Of a stretch of DNA of 64,000 bases, positions 41,601-54,432 are shown one piece after another. The position numbers were made by a program, and so were the translations under genes. Below the pieces are notes generated by a model. It ran no database searches. It saw only the letters and a list, made by a program, of their open reading frames with translations, and was not told the DNA's origin. This stretch comes from Archegozetes longisetosus. Taxonomy: Eukaryota; Arthropoda; Arachnida; Sarcoptiformes; Trhypochthoniidae. The stretch covers positions 930,001 through 994,000 of the forward strand of contig JAEMBT020000008.1 in NCBI GenBank assembly GCA_018873245.2, written 5' to 3'. Every line of letters begins with the position of its first letter. Position 1 is the first letter of the stretch.

Positions 41601-44600
41601 ATACTCTTTTTACCGATCAAATAGTCTGAAATTCATATTAATTAAACCAATTAGTTTGTAGACTTGTTCGCGAGTAGCGATTCCTCTTTGCAAAACTCGT
41701 TGAGTATTCAATTTTTCGATTAACTAATCTCTTAAACGCTTGAATGAAAAATGAATTTTAATATAAGAGGCAGAAGTCATAAGATTATTGAACTTGAAGA
41801 GTGAATATATTTTGTTAATGTTCTGCTTCTTATACTCGATAGGGTTAGGCATCAATTTATTTATAAGAATATATCAATTTAAACAAATATGAACGCCGCA
41901 TATCAAAGTATTCATAAATACTTAATGCAAAGAAAATATTCATAAATAAGTAAATGCAAGTAAGTAAGAATGGTAAACAAACTTGCGAGTTAGATGTAAC
42001 TGTTGTTTATGTAAAGGTCATTATTAATAATTTCTATTGCTTTGTTAGAAGTCATGCTTTATTCATGTATAGTTATCTGATTTGTTGCAGAAACAGGCCG
42101 CTCTCATTCGACAATTAGAGGAAGAATTAAGAATAACACATATGAGGAATCCAGACGCAGACGTTCAGCAACATATCGATGCTCTCTACTCTGAAAAAGA
42201 ACATATGTCTAAAGAGATTTACCTTTTAAGAGAAACTATTAAGGTAATCATCTACCAAAATATCAACTTTCTCTTTCAGCTAAACTCCTTCTATTTCTAC
42301 TTTATTAAAACACCTGCAATCAAATGCATCTTATTGTTACACGCGCAGAATTAGGCTCTCACTCAGATAATTTCAGTTTTACTTATTATTGAGAGATAAG
42401 TCAACTCTCGGAGTGATTGCAATAATGAGATTGATTTGATTGCTCCGCTCTATTCATAGATCAAATCGATTTGTACTCTACTATTCAAATATTACTTTAG
42501 GAATTGGAGTTAAGAATAGAAACTCAAAAGCAAACCTTAGCGGCAAGAGATGAAAGCATTAAAAAACTAATGGAAATGATGCAAAGCAAAGGAATTGGCG
42601 GTAAAATTATGGAAGAAGAAAGAATGGAATACGAAAGACTCAGATCAAGAAACATTGAGTTAGAAACCAGATTAAGACACACCGAACATATACTCGAGAC
42701 CAAAGAGAAAGAAGTTTTGAGGGTATGGAATCTTTTTAAATTAATTATAATTTTTATGAATAATATTCGTGTAATTCCTACCAATAAACTAATGTAACAA
42801 TGATATAGAATAATGAAATCAAGCTTGATCAATCAGAAATTGATCAAATTTATTGCAACACTTTTGCTATAAAGGATGATAACGATTGCAATCTAGCAAA
42901 AGATGAAAATGAAGAGCAAAACTGTCTGCTCAAAGCTATGGTTCAGATTAAGGTATATTGAAAACAATTCGTCAAATGCTTTTTTCTCTTTCCTCAGTAT
43001 AAAACTTAACTTTGAGTCAAATAAGCTAAAATTGTGACAAAAGCCAAGTGAGCCTCATTTCCAATTGACGATCGCATAAAATTTCTTCCGAACATTTATT
43101 TCAATTAACTTCACTTTTTAATAACTGAGTCTTTCTATAGAATCTCATAAATCTTCAAGCTTCATAGAATATGGTTTTGTTAGGTTATTGCTTGTTGTTT
43201 ATTCTCTTACTTTCTATTCATTATTCTTCTCCACTGAGGATAATTTATTTTATTTCTATTTTTATTTCACTTTTATGTTTCAAATAATTTGCATCCAGGA
43301 TTCGAGAATTAAAAGTTTGGAACAGGAGCTCGAGCTTTTTGAATGGCAATTTGTGCGAATGAAAGACTTATCTTTAAATGCGTCCTCGAAGTCTACTGAC
43401 GGTACAGTTCACTGTAATAGTGTTCGAGATATTAATGACAAAGATTGTAATTCACAATCATTAACCCATTTGTCAACTCATAAATATGTGACTGACGCAG
43501 AAAAAGAGGTTCGTTTCGCTGTTCACACTATTTGTCTGCTGTTCGTGTTCAATCTTACGATCAAATTTCACTGTCTTCTCTCTCCAAAATCATTTTGGCC
43601 AACTTTCCAGTCTTTCAAATTGATTAAATGAGAAAAACTAATTTGAGTCTCAACTTGTTTGGATTTTGGAAAATTTTGTCTATAATTTGTGTAAAGCAAA
43701 TAAAAAGCCGAATCCATGTTAAATATGTGGGTTAAAGCATTTTTCTAATGGATATGAGTTGAGAACATCTGATATTAATCATTGTTGTTTCTAGCATTTC
43801 AATTTGATCGATTGACTACTTTCTCAATTTCTAACTTTTGTCGAACATATTCATAACATTTCAAAATTGAACTCACTATCAGTTTATTAACAAAATTTAA
43901 GATATAAATAATCGATAAATAGCTTTAAGAGAATAGTTGACAGAATTGACTTATAAGTGCTTATCATAAATAGATGGAGGAGTTAAAAATCGAGTTAAAC
44001 AAAAGAGATCAAGAAATCCTAGCTGTAGGGGCAAAGATGAAGACACTAGAAGAGCAGCACCAAGACTATCAAAGACATATTGCGGTATTAAAGGAGTCGC
44101 TTTGTGCCAAAGAAGAACATTACAGTATGCTTCAGGCAGATGTATGTGTAAGCAAAGTCTTTTGGATATGACATAAGAGTGTTTTTACCACAAAACAACA
44201 GTTTATTATTATTGACGTTTCTTATTAAAATATAGGTCGAAGAGCTTAGAGCCAGATTAGAAGAAAAGAACAAACTAATTGAAAAGAAGACCCAACAAAC
44301 TATGGCAACTACTCAGGATAAGAATAAACTGACACAAGAATTACAAGAACTTAGGGATCATATTGATATCAAGGACAGAAAGATCAATGTTTTACAAAGA
44401 AAGGTAATTATTTTTGATTTCATGTTTCGTTTATAATAACATATTATTTATTACATAAACACTAAAAACCAAAAGTTCAACACTATCTTCCAAAGTTCAA
44501 GACTATCTTTTAATGTTTCCAAATAAGTTCTTATTTTAAATGTGACAAAAATAAGCTTGTATTTTAAAACAAACTCAATATAGAACTGAGGATTGAAGCT

Positions 44601-47600
44601 TTTAAATGACTCATATGTTTAGACTTAATGTTTAGATGAGTCTGGCTTAAAACTTAGTTATTAGTAACTAAAATAAACAGAATTATGTTTTCTTGAGTCA
44701 AGAATTTTTCGTAGAAATAGGAATGAGTTATCATAGCTGAAAGCTATCTTGATCCAATACGGTATTAGTGCCTGTGAGCATTATTACAAAACTTGTTGTG
44801 TAAATATTGATGTTTATGTTATGAATGGATTTCAAATGCGAGGTTTTAAACTTTCCAAATCCAATCAAACTGGACTGCACTTAGGATTCATTCTTATACT
44901 TTTCTATAATCAGATTGAAAATCTGGAAGACTTGTTAAAGGAAAAGGACAATCAGGTGGATATGGCCAGAGCTCGATTGACAGCAATGCAAGCACATCAC
45001 TCAACATCTGAAGGCGCTCTCTCCAGTTTAGAAGATGCTATCAGTGACAAAGATAAACAAATTGCTCAAATTAAGGAGCAAAGAGATAGGGCTGAACAGG
45101 AAAGAAACGAAGAAAGAGATCTACACGAAAGACAAATCGCAGAATATAAAATGAAATTGCACTCGTTAGAGAATGAAATGGAAAAGCTTCAGGTAAATAA
45201 ACCGTTTATTCTATTCTAATTTTGTTTGACTCAACCAATATTTGTTCTATAACTCACCTTTCGTTCATTGGTTATCAAAAATTATTTGTTGCTTTTCGAA
45301 TCGGAGTTTGATCTCTTGCTTTGAGGTCACTCATTAGGTCAAATAAGTTTTATACTTTCAAACTTGAAATTTAGGTCAGATTAGAGAAAATTGCAGCAGA
45401 AAAAGATCGCGTTGAGGTTAAGCTCGAGAACTCACAATCGGAGTTAGGAAAAGCGAGAGCAGAGCTCGAAAAACTTCAGAGCGAAACCTGGAGACAACAG
45501 AATGATTGGGATAAACTTAAGTCTGAAAACGCGCGATATATTCTTGAAAATGATAGACTTAGAGAACAGGTTGAGAGACTCAAAAATGACCTGGACAGAG
45601 GAATATCACATACAAGTTCATATCGAGACAGGGATAGAGATATTCGTGATTCAGCTTCTGCCTTGAGCAAACCGAGTCTTTATGGAAAGTCCGAAGACGT
45701 TGATAGATTGCAGGAAAAGCTTGACAAAACTCAGGCTGAGTTGAGACGGGCTCAGGCAGAGCTCAGGATGAATCAAGCGGAAATGGACAGGTCCAGAGGA
45801 GAAATGGAACAATTACAGGAAAAGATTGAGCGCTCTCAGGGAGAGATATACCGACTTAAAGCTAAACTGGAAAATGCACTTTCGGAGAGAGAAAGTTTGC
45901 AAGAAGAATACGAACGAATTCAGTCACTTATCACACGATCGCAAATCGAAAAAGACAATGCTTTGGCTGACGCAGAAAAATCAAAGCAAGATTTGGATAG
46001 AATCCAGGCCACTTTAGGAAAGATGCAAATTCAATTCGAGAAAACTCAGGCAACGCTCGATAAGACACAAGTAGAGTGCGATCACTTGCAAGAAAAGTAT
46101 GACAAAGTTTGTACTGAACTCAGGCGATTGCAGGCAGAAAAAGAAAGAGCATTGAGTGATGTCGAACACTTTCAAACGCAGCTCAATAGTTCTCAATCGC
46201 AATATCAAAAATTACAGAATGAACGCGAATCTGCTTTACTAGAAGTGGACAAATTAAGAGAAAAATTAGAGAGAGCTTCATCTCAAATGAGTCGCTACCA
46301 AAAGGATAGAGAGCTAGCTCTGCACGAAGCAGAATCAATGAAAGAGAGGGTTGATCTGTTGCAAAGTCAATTGAGTAAAGCAAATAAAGACAAAGAAAAT
46401 CTACAAGAAGATTTAGAAGTAATGCGAGAGCGGTTTGATAAAGCTCAGAAACAAGCAGATAAATATCAAAATAGTTTTGAGCAAAAAGAGTCTGAAATTA
46501 GGCTTATTAGAGAAAAACTAGATAAATTACAGTTGCAATTGCAAAAGTCACAGGAGGACAAAGAAATAAATAGAGCAGAGCACGATTTACTTATGGAAAA
46601 AGTGGATCGCGCACAGGCCGAAGTGGTCAAACTTCAGGCTAAACTCGATCAAAATCAGACCGAAGCCGAGAGACTGTCAATAGAACTCGAAAAGGCTCAA
46701 TCGATTGCCGCTAAGGCAAAGGAGGACCAGAAACGAGCGCAAGACGAGTTTGAAGGCTTGCAGGACATATATGCACGAACCAATTCTAAGCTTATTAAGA
46801 GCAAGGATTCAGAAGAAAAATTACGAACTGAACTGGAAAAGTGTTTGATGGATTTGGAGGTTTTGCGAGAGAAGAATGAGAAAACACAGAATGATTTTCG
46901 ACGGTTACAGCAAGAAAAGGATAAATTACAAGCAGAATGCGATCGCGTAACGCTCGAATTAGATCGCATTCACACTCAAAGACAGTCGACAGTGAGTACT
47001 CACGAGAAGACACAGGAAGAGATACAACGATTACACATTGAATTAGAGAAAATGTACGAGAAAGCAGAAAAAGCTCAGGCCGACTATAGGAAGAGCCAGT
47101 CAGAGAAGGAGAGGTTCAGCGTGGAGAAAGAGTCACTTCAAGCTGAACTTGAAAAGTATAAGTCACAAGTGAACAAATTTCAAACTAGTCAGGAAAAATC
47201 TCAAATTGAATTCGAGAGGTTGCGTATTGATATGGAAAAAATTAAGGATAAGTACGAAAAGGCGAGGATTGATCTCGAAAAGAGTAACTCTGAGAAAGAA
47301 AGATTCTATGTGGATTTGCAACGGTTACAGTCAGAAATGGAAAGAATTAAAAGTGATAAGAGTGTAACGCAGCAGAGAGAACTACAGGCTGCCGAAATTC
47401 AGAAACTTTATAATGAGATCGAAAAGATTAGGGAAAAATACGAAGCCGCTAGAAATGAATTGAGTAGAATTCAAGAACTCAAACAGCAGCAGGAGCTCGA
47501 TATTGAGGCGCTTCAGAGAGAGCTCGATGCCTCTAAGGCTAAAATCGAGAAAAATAAATCGTCGGAAGAGAAGCAAAAGCATGAAATCGAGAAAGCAATG

Positions 47601-50600
47601 ATTGAATTCGAGAAAATACGCGACAAAATGGAAAGAAATCAAAACGACTTAACTAAAGCTCAGAAAGAAAGAGACGCTTTGGCTGTTGAGGTCAAGTCGT
47701 TGCAAACAGCTTTGAATCAGACCAAAGTGCAACTCGAGAATGCACTCAAAGGGCAACAGCAACAACAGCAACAGCCGAATGGGGATCAAGTTATTCAGAA
47801 GTATACCGCTGAAATCAATCGAATTAAACAGTTGTTGACTAAGTCAGAGACAGATTTACAAAAAACCTTGTCTGAAAATCAAAGGTTGCAAATGGAAGTC
47901 GAAAGCCTTAAACAAGACATTGTCGATGCAAACGCTTATATTTCTAAAGTGCAATCGGGTCAAAATGTGAGCAAAGTAGAAACGGACAAACTTAACAATG
48001 AAGTGAAAAAGTTACAAGAAAAATGCGATAAATGCCAAAATGAATTAAAAAATGTAATCAAAGAAAGAGATCAGTTACAAATTGAAGTACAAGAATTAGC
48101 AGCCGCTTATGAAAGTGCGAGAAAAACTGGCGAAACTCAACGCAGATCTAGCGTTGAATCGCACCAACAAATTATGGCACTTCAACAAGAACTACAAAAG
48201 ATGGACCAACAATTGAAGAAAACTGAAGCTGAGAATAAAGAATTGCGTTCAAAACTTGAAAAGTCGTTGCAAGCTATCGCACAATTCCAGAAACAGCTAG
48301 AAAGCGGTAAAGTTGACTTCAATAAATTGACTGAAGAAAATAAACAACTCAAAGCACAAGCGATCGCTTCTGCTCAACAACAACAAAAGTCAGGTCCGGA
48401 TAATGCCAAACTAGTAGAAGAAGTCAATCGATTGAGAGCAGAGCTTGAAAGACAACGCTCTGAGACCCAGAAGTGGATGCAAGAGGCGGAACAATTGCGT
48501 AAGCAATTGGATAGAGCACAGAATGAGATCAAAAATTTTTCTGTAGAAAGAGAAAGATTCCAGAATCAGCTCGAAAAGTTGGTAATTGAATTGGAACAGA
48601 AGGAGGTCAGTCTCGCCACTAATGCAGTTATTATCCCATCAAATGTTTTGCTCAATTCGTTATTCAAATGAATTATTTGTTTGATTTAATTAGTCATTCG
48701 ATCGTTTATTGAGTAGAAATGTTCCTTCTACCCGGTTATCAATATGATTTGATCCAAACGTTCAAATTCCTGATCACGGAATGGTTCTCCTATTCATTTA
48801 TTCTGTATTATTGATAATTTGAGTTATTTTTTCACTTAAGTAGTTCTACTATTATTCCTTCCAATTGTGTGACAAATTTTAATTTCAATCAAACCATTTT
48901 ATACTTTTGACTAAGTTGTCCAAACCTTCAATTTTTGGTTCGTTCGGTTCTAGGAAGCAATTTGTTCATTAATTTTGATATGATTAGCATTAAATCGAAT
49001 TGTATTACATTATTTACAAGTGAATTGACAAACTAATTAAAGCATTAAACTAATTAATGTAATTGATTTGATAGCATGACCTGCAAGCGTCTAAACAACA
49101 ATTAGCTAAAGGCGCTCAACAGCAGACGGCTCAACAAACCGCTGAACTGACAGCTTTGCGCAAACAGTTAGACGAAAGAGCGAAGGCTCTGGACGAAACT
49201 GAAAAAAAATTGAAAAAACGACAGTCAGATCTGGATCAAATGGAAGTCCAATTGCAAAACGCACTAAAACAAGCTTCGGGTTCAGTTAGTGTGTCAAATG
49301 AAGCAATAGTCAATGATTTACGTAAAAAGTGTGAGGCTCTTGAAAAGGACAAAATTCAAATCATGAAAGAAATGCAAAAAACTAAAGAAGAATCCAGTAG
49401 TATTCAATCAGAATTGGAACGATTACTCAAAATAATGTCGACGTCCGAAGAAGAGAAATTTGCCTTAAATAAGCAAATACAAGAAATGCAAAAGTATGTC
49501 TTGTTTAACATAGTTATTATTTCTTAAATTAGACTTGTCCACTTAATTAACCCTAAAGTGATTTTTTCTTCATTCATACTTGTTTTAGACTCAATTTTAG
49601 TCCACTAAACGAGAAAATAGTGTGAAAAGTTAAAAGCCAATAATTAATTACTTGTGAATGTTATGCATACAGTCCTTTTCATGTTATATTTATGCGAATT
49701 AATCTTCAAAAATCTACTATGATTAAATCATCCTGCGTTAAAAGCATTGTAGGCTTTTCTAAATCGTTTAAGCTTAACAATAATTAACTTTGATCTGACC
49801 TCATTAGTCTGTTGTTTCTAATGGATCAGTTCACAAGAATTAGTCGACTAGTTATCAATGCTATAACAAATTGATTTTGTTTCGACTATTAACTAGTTTT
49901 GCGTTTAATTTTATCCAACAGCGCTCTAAGAGCGGCACAAAGTGGTGGTTCACGAAGGAATACGCAAAGTGCCCAAATGCTAGAGGAGGGCAAACCTCCA
50001 GTACGACCTGCACCTGGAAAACCAGGTACTACTGACCCTTCAAAGGCACAACAGCAACAACAGGTAAGTCAATATTATTTGACAAGTAAAATCTCAATCT
50101 TAAGTTAAACGACACCAAATTGGGAAGTAAATCAAACAGAAATTTGAATTAAAACCAAGCTGTCTCGTGTTCTGACGCTAAGAAAGTCAAAGAGTGGTCA
50201 GTTAGGATTAAACTTGTGCTCAGCCATATTATGCATCTGGACATTAGTCATTTATAAATAGAAAAGGAAGTAATGAATAAGCTAGTTTTGAGAATCGGAT
50301 AAAAGAATGTAATAGAATCAGTTGTTTGCTTCAATATATCAATTATTATTTGAGAGCACCATAAATCATGAAAATACGTGTCATGACACAAAGTTAAATA
50401 GTGCCACGCATTGTGTTTATCGTGTCGTCCTTCTATGACTTGCTCTAACTGCTTTACTACCTATTGATCGGAATCTTATTAATGAAATGTGATCAATTTA
50501 TTTCTATTAATAACTATATTGTTTAACACTTTAACTCAATAACTAATCCTATTTTCTATCTGTTTCTGTCTCTTTCTCTGACTGTCTCTTCGCTATAATC

Positions 50601-52399
50601 GTTGCGCTGACACTAAAACGCACGCATCAATTTGGAAATAAAACAAATGTGATTGATACTCAACTAATCCGGTGGAACAGCCGACAGGTCCCTCAAGTTT
50701 CTTCTCTAGCTTCTTCTAACTGCCATTGATGATTAGTTACTTGTTTTTCTAATGTTAATTACGTGGGAATGATGTTGTGTTGTTAATTTACTATTAAACA
50801 AAACTTTATTGTCAGATAATTCAAATGTGAGTTAAGTTTGTTAACTGTCATTTCTCGAACCAAATCAATTAAACCAATTATGGCAATAGGAGAGGACAGA
50901 TAGCTTGCATTATTTGATGATCGTCAGGATCTGTTATGTTTGGATCAGATATTTATTAAGATAAAATCAGAAGATCAGATATTATTTATTGAGTCTACAA
51001 TTATTGTGTCTTCAAGTTTAAAAAGCTTTTCAATTAAACAAAACCTGTGTATTTGATTCGCAAATCTTCTATAACCAAACAAGTTGATAGTTTTCGGCAT
51101 CATTTTGGCTCTTAAGGGCTATCAAAAGACATAATTGTTTGCTGTGATTATGCTTTAACGGTGTTCAGTATAAATGACTACAATCTCCACTTTAATGGTT
51201 ATGGCATTTATTTTTATTTATTCGGTGTTCTTTATTTTTGTTTTCTCTTTCATTTTCCACAACTCTTTGGTGCACACAATGCTACCGCTCGTGTCCTTCC
51301 CTATTATGTTATTATCCGCAAACCTATTCCCTCAATGGCTAAAACTGCAATTGCTCCAATATTCCTGCATTGCCAAATTTGATACGTCCTTCAATGCCTT
51401 CAAATTCCTTATTTGGTGCGATAAACCCTTCTAACAGGATATGACCATTCACTACCAAAATCAACGAATCGAAGAACTTGAAGAAGCGCTGAGGGAAAGT
51501 GTTCGTATAACTGCTGAAAGAGAGTATGAGGTGGCGGAAAAAGATTTGAAGATGAAAAGAGCTGAAGAACAAGTATGTCATTATAATGATCTGATTAGCT
51601 TATGACTAGTGTTAATGATGTGGGTTTGTTCTGCAAATTTGTAGGTTCTCAAATTGATCAATGATATAAAAGCAATGAGTAATTTAGCGAATGCCACATG
51701 CACTAACTGTCCGCAATTGAAAGTGCGTCTCGACAAAACTCAGAATAAATTAGAAAAATTATTAAATGAACGCAACCAGCAACTCAAGGAAATGTTTGAT
51801 ATGAAGTATGCCTAAACTTTGTTACCACCACTAATGATGTACAATTTTTTATTTCAACTCTTTAATGCTTTTTTTGTTTGAAGACTCGAAGCGTTATCGG
51901 CAGCAATAAGTGAAAAGGACGCGCATCTGGCTATACTGGAAATGTCAGGAATCAAAAATTGTCAAACTGCAGAAGAAGCGGAAAGACTGCGTTCTCAGAA
52001 GAAGATACTAGTGGAAAAACTGAAAACTGAGGTACCTATTTTTCTATGAAATCATACAAAACCATTCATTATTTATTTGCCCCTTTCAATCACTTTCTTC
52101 CATTATCTCTAACATTCACTCGTCATTCGAACTGTGAACTATCAGTAAACTTGTGATTAATTATTGATTTTTTCTTCTCTTAAAGAATGAAAGTCGAGTA
52201 AAACTTTTATGCGATACCAAAGAGGCTTTAGTTGAAATTGAGAGAACATCTCTTTCGGATAGCAAAGACAGAAAACTTAAAGAAGTAAATACATCATAAC
52301 ACATTCCTTACTATCTGATTAAATACGAATAACAGATTCAACATTTCTAATCCAATCTAGGATATCGAAGATGGTCTCAGATCTTTAACTACTTCATAA
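32611..52399 (+). CDS. brp: ELKS/CAST/Bruchpilot active-zone scaffold
   Basis: Presynaptic scaffold that organises calcium channels and vesicles. Exons: 32611-33543, 42091-42243, 42501-42722, 42809-42952, 43299-43508, 43974-44141, 44236-44403, 44914-45192, 45375-48605, 49075-49493, 49922-50063, 51438-51572, 51645-51805, 51884-52031, 52186-52284 and 52361-52399. All join in phase, about 2,216 aa (human ERC about 1,000-1,100, fly Bruchpilot about 1,740). The N terminus is a Gly/Ser/Pro/Arg-rich head; then follow ELKS coiled coils such as ELELRIETQKQTLAARDES and AVLKESLCAKEEH. The 45375-48605 exon alone adds 1,077 residues of coiled coil with a short polyQ. Late exons return to ERC homology (SAQMLEEGK, RIEELEEALRESVRITAERE, LSAAISEKDAHLAILE). 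The last exon is uncertain: unspliced reading would stop at 52299. The C terminus lacks the GIWA ending of ERC. Confidence 0.9.
33544..42090 (+). other. ELKS first intron, 8.5 kb
   Basis: The longest intron in the window separates the Gly/Ser/Arg-rich head exon of ELKS from its coiled-coil exons. Apart from the nested four-exon candidate at 40.1-40.9 kb, I saw no coding or repeat feature. It may house alternative promoters for shorter isoforms lacking the head, as is known for this gene family. Confidence 0.5.
40116..40855 (+). CDS. Candidate nested gene in ELKS intron 1, unknown 160-aa protein
   Basis: I do not recognise this protein. Four exons, 40116-40198, 40267-40323, 40418-40459 and 40555-40855, have GT-AG borders, all in phase 2, and join into one frame from ATG to TAA. 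The N terminus is MLSSSDHYFLRLPAFTPN, then PPKGILTR, a basic stretch LIRRYTGAMAHPPKYFKSK, KSRGLGRID, then NPMKATLWSEYWLLSRAKQL and a Glu/Lys-rich helix; the C-terminal part is Asn/Val-rich. Base composition is clearly less AT-rich than the surrounding intron. Introns are 68-95 bp, as in neighbouring compact genes. It has the look of a small basic, possibly mitochondrial or nucleic-acid-binding protein, but that is a guess. The alternative is an unused or decayed gene. Confidence 0.5.
47755..47775 (+). repeat. Short CAG/CAA glutamine run in ELKS
   Basis: Seven or more Gln codons in a mixed CAA/CAG run interrupt the long coiled coil of the large ELKS exon and are followed by PNGD. It is a likely flexible break in the helix. 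Confidence 0.7.
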
Positions 52400-53716
52400 T
52401 TGTTATTTCAAAGTTATGTTTGAAAAATAGTTTCTTGTTTTTTTATTGTTCACTGTTTCTCATAATTATATCCAGAAGTTATGTAAAAATTGTAAATTTT
52501 CTGTAAATTTCTGGAGAAAAATGGATTTCAAATTGTTTTAGTCAATCGAAAGTTGATTAGTCGCCGGTTAAATGTCTAAATCTTCACAATCTTCATAAAC
52601 GTTCATACATAGAGCCTCGAGTCTATTGCCTGACTTTTTAGATTTAGTTAAATTGAAAATCAGTCCATTGAAGGCATCATTTTTTTATATAACTAAATAT
52701 GTTGAGACTTAGGCATAATCTCTCGTTTTTATTAATGATTGGTGTGGTATCAAAATTATGTGCTTCTAATGTAATGTCGATAAACTAAAATCATTTTCCT
52801 CTCAAATAATCAGGACATGAATTGTCGCTTTTGATAGGCTATAAATTAGAAGATGTGACATATCTCTTAATCTGTTTTCTATGTAAATTATAAATAATGT
52901 AAAACTTAAGAAAAGTCTTTTGTTCCAATCATTTTGTTTAAGATTAACATTAGTTATAAAGTTGACAAAAATCAGAAATTCCTGCAATACTAATGAATAC
53001 ATAACATAATAATATTGTGATAAATATTTACTCAAAATATTTTTTAATTAATTCAATTAATGTTGTGCTATAATTATATACATATTGTTTAAAATTTTCT
53101 TTTTTCTAATTATGTTTTTCTGTTTTTTCTTAAGGAAGAAAAATAATCAATCGATTGATATGTTGTTACATAAAATGTGTTTAAAAAGTTTTGTTATTCG
53201 AAAGATAATTAGATTACAAAATGCCTTATGATTTGGTCACTGCCATTATATATTAATGAAAAAATCAACGAAAAAACACTTTAATTCGTTCCTAAATATT
53301 ATTTAATGTCAATTTTGATAATACGAATTATCGCGGTTCTATCAATATTTATTAGATTTTATTTGAACTCTTCCAACAATACATAATAAAAGTTTTTAGT
53401 CAACGTTCAGTTTAAAAGTTATCATATAAACGTTCTAAAGCGTTGAACGACTCATGCCTTTAGTCATGATTAGTCTGAATTTTTGACCAGCATTCTAAGC
53501 TTTCAGGGCTAAATATTATTACTAAATGAATGAGAGCTCATACCTCAAGTAAATAATGGAAGAAAACAATTTTAATAAGGAATACTTCATCTAATACTAG
53601 TTAAAATGACATTTTGTCTTCTACAAAAAGTTCACAAATTATAATGGTTCTAAATAATGATCAAACAAAATTAGTTCAATTGACTCTCAATCGCAAAACC
53701 TAAGTAATACTTAAAT
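52400..53716. other. Convergent intergenic region
   Basis: AT-rich, about 1.3 kb, between the 3' ends of ELKS and the dCTP pyrophosphatase gene. AATAAA-like signals are frequent but not individually assignable. No coding signal was seen. Confidence 0.35.
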
Positions 53717-54229
53717 CTATTGTTCGTATTCGGTGTACTTCTTAGAACTACCATAAACTTTATCGATCGGATATTTCATTTCATTCTTCTCAAACTTTTT
53801 GATTACAACTGAAGGCAAATCGACTCGACATCTGTCGGCCAATCGAACCAAATATATAAAGACGTCGCTTAACTCTTCCTCTAAAGCCCTCCTCTCTTTC
53901 TGAGACCAATCTTTAAGTCCAATCTCACACTCATTTTTCCACTGAAACAATTCAGCCAATTCTCCGACTTCTCCGACAAGTGCTAACAATATATTCCTTG
54001 GAGTGTGAAATTGGTTCCAATTGCGATCAGTTGTAAATTTGTCGTGAATTTGACGAATGTCTTCAAGAGTTGGAGAGGAACTAAATCTAAACGTCTTTGT
54101 TTCATTTGATGACTTAATGATGTCTAGGTTTTCAATACCATTTGATTTACCATTCATGCCATTACTGGCCAAATGCTTGTCTTCCCCTTCCGTCAAATTC
54201 TTCTGGCAATTACTGTCCATTTTAGACAT
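53717..54229 (-). CDS. DCTPP1: dCTP pyrophosphatase 1
   Basis: MazG-like all-alpha NTP pyrophosphohydrolase that splits dCTP and modified dCTP to dCMP and pyrophosphate, cleaning the nucleotide pool. One exon encodes 170 aa. Residues 1-50 are a polar, probably disordered leader. The core starts FRFSSSPTLEDIRQIHDKF and NWNQFHTPRNILLALVGEVG, with the metal-binding EXXE of GELAELFQW and the second acidic pair in EEELSDVFIYLVRLADRC. It ends with the family motif YPIDKVYGSSKKYTEYEQ. ATGs at 54229 and 54220 are both possible. It lies in tandem about 200 bp downstream of the DENND10 stop, so its promoter is short or overlaps the neighbour's 3' UTR. The key residues are present. Confidence 0.95.
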   Translation of the reverse strand: MSKMDSNCQKNLTEGEDKHLASNGMNGKSNGIENLDIIKSSNETKTFRFSSSPTLEDIRQIHDKFTTDRNWNQFHTPRNILLALVGEVGELAELFQWKNECEIGLKDWSQKERRALEEELSDVFIYLVRLADRCRVDLPSVVIKKFEKNEMKYPIDKVYGSSKKYTEYEQ

Positions 54230-54432
54230 TTTTATTGATTTTAGCCTTAATAAAAACGAGTTAATTAAATTAGAAGGTATTAGATTGACTACTGTTTAGG
54301 CGCCACTTTTATCATGTTTTCACGTCAATCGAAATGCTCAATAGATGTCGTTGTGAACCATTGAACTCTGCTCACTATTGAACCAACTATTGAACCAATC
54401 GTTAGAAGCCACCAAAATTAGTAAATCAAATA

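Noticed and set aside
44470..44520. Imperfect duplicated phrase around AAAGTTCAA and CTATCTT in an ELKS intron
   Set aside because: Only two short copies; too little to call a repeat element.
45476..47642. Several Ser/Leu-rich minus-strand frames
   Set aside because: Antisense shadows of the Glu/Lys/Gln-rich coiled-coil exon.
48606..48671. Extension of the large ELKS exon past GAG to a stop at 48671
   Set aside because: The GTCAGT donor at 48606 and the in-phase exon at 49075 fit better; the extension is intron read-through.
51161..51434. Two hydrophobic frames just before an ELKS exon
   Set aside because: They run through intron sequence into the acceptor at 51437. The hydrophobicity comes from the T-rich intron end.
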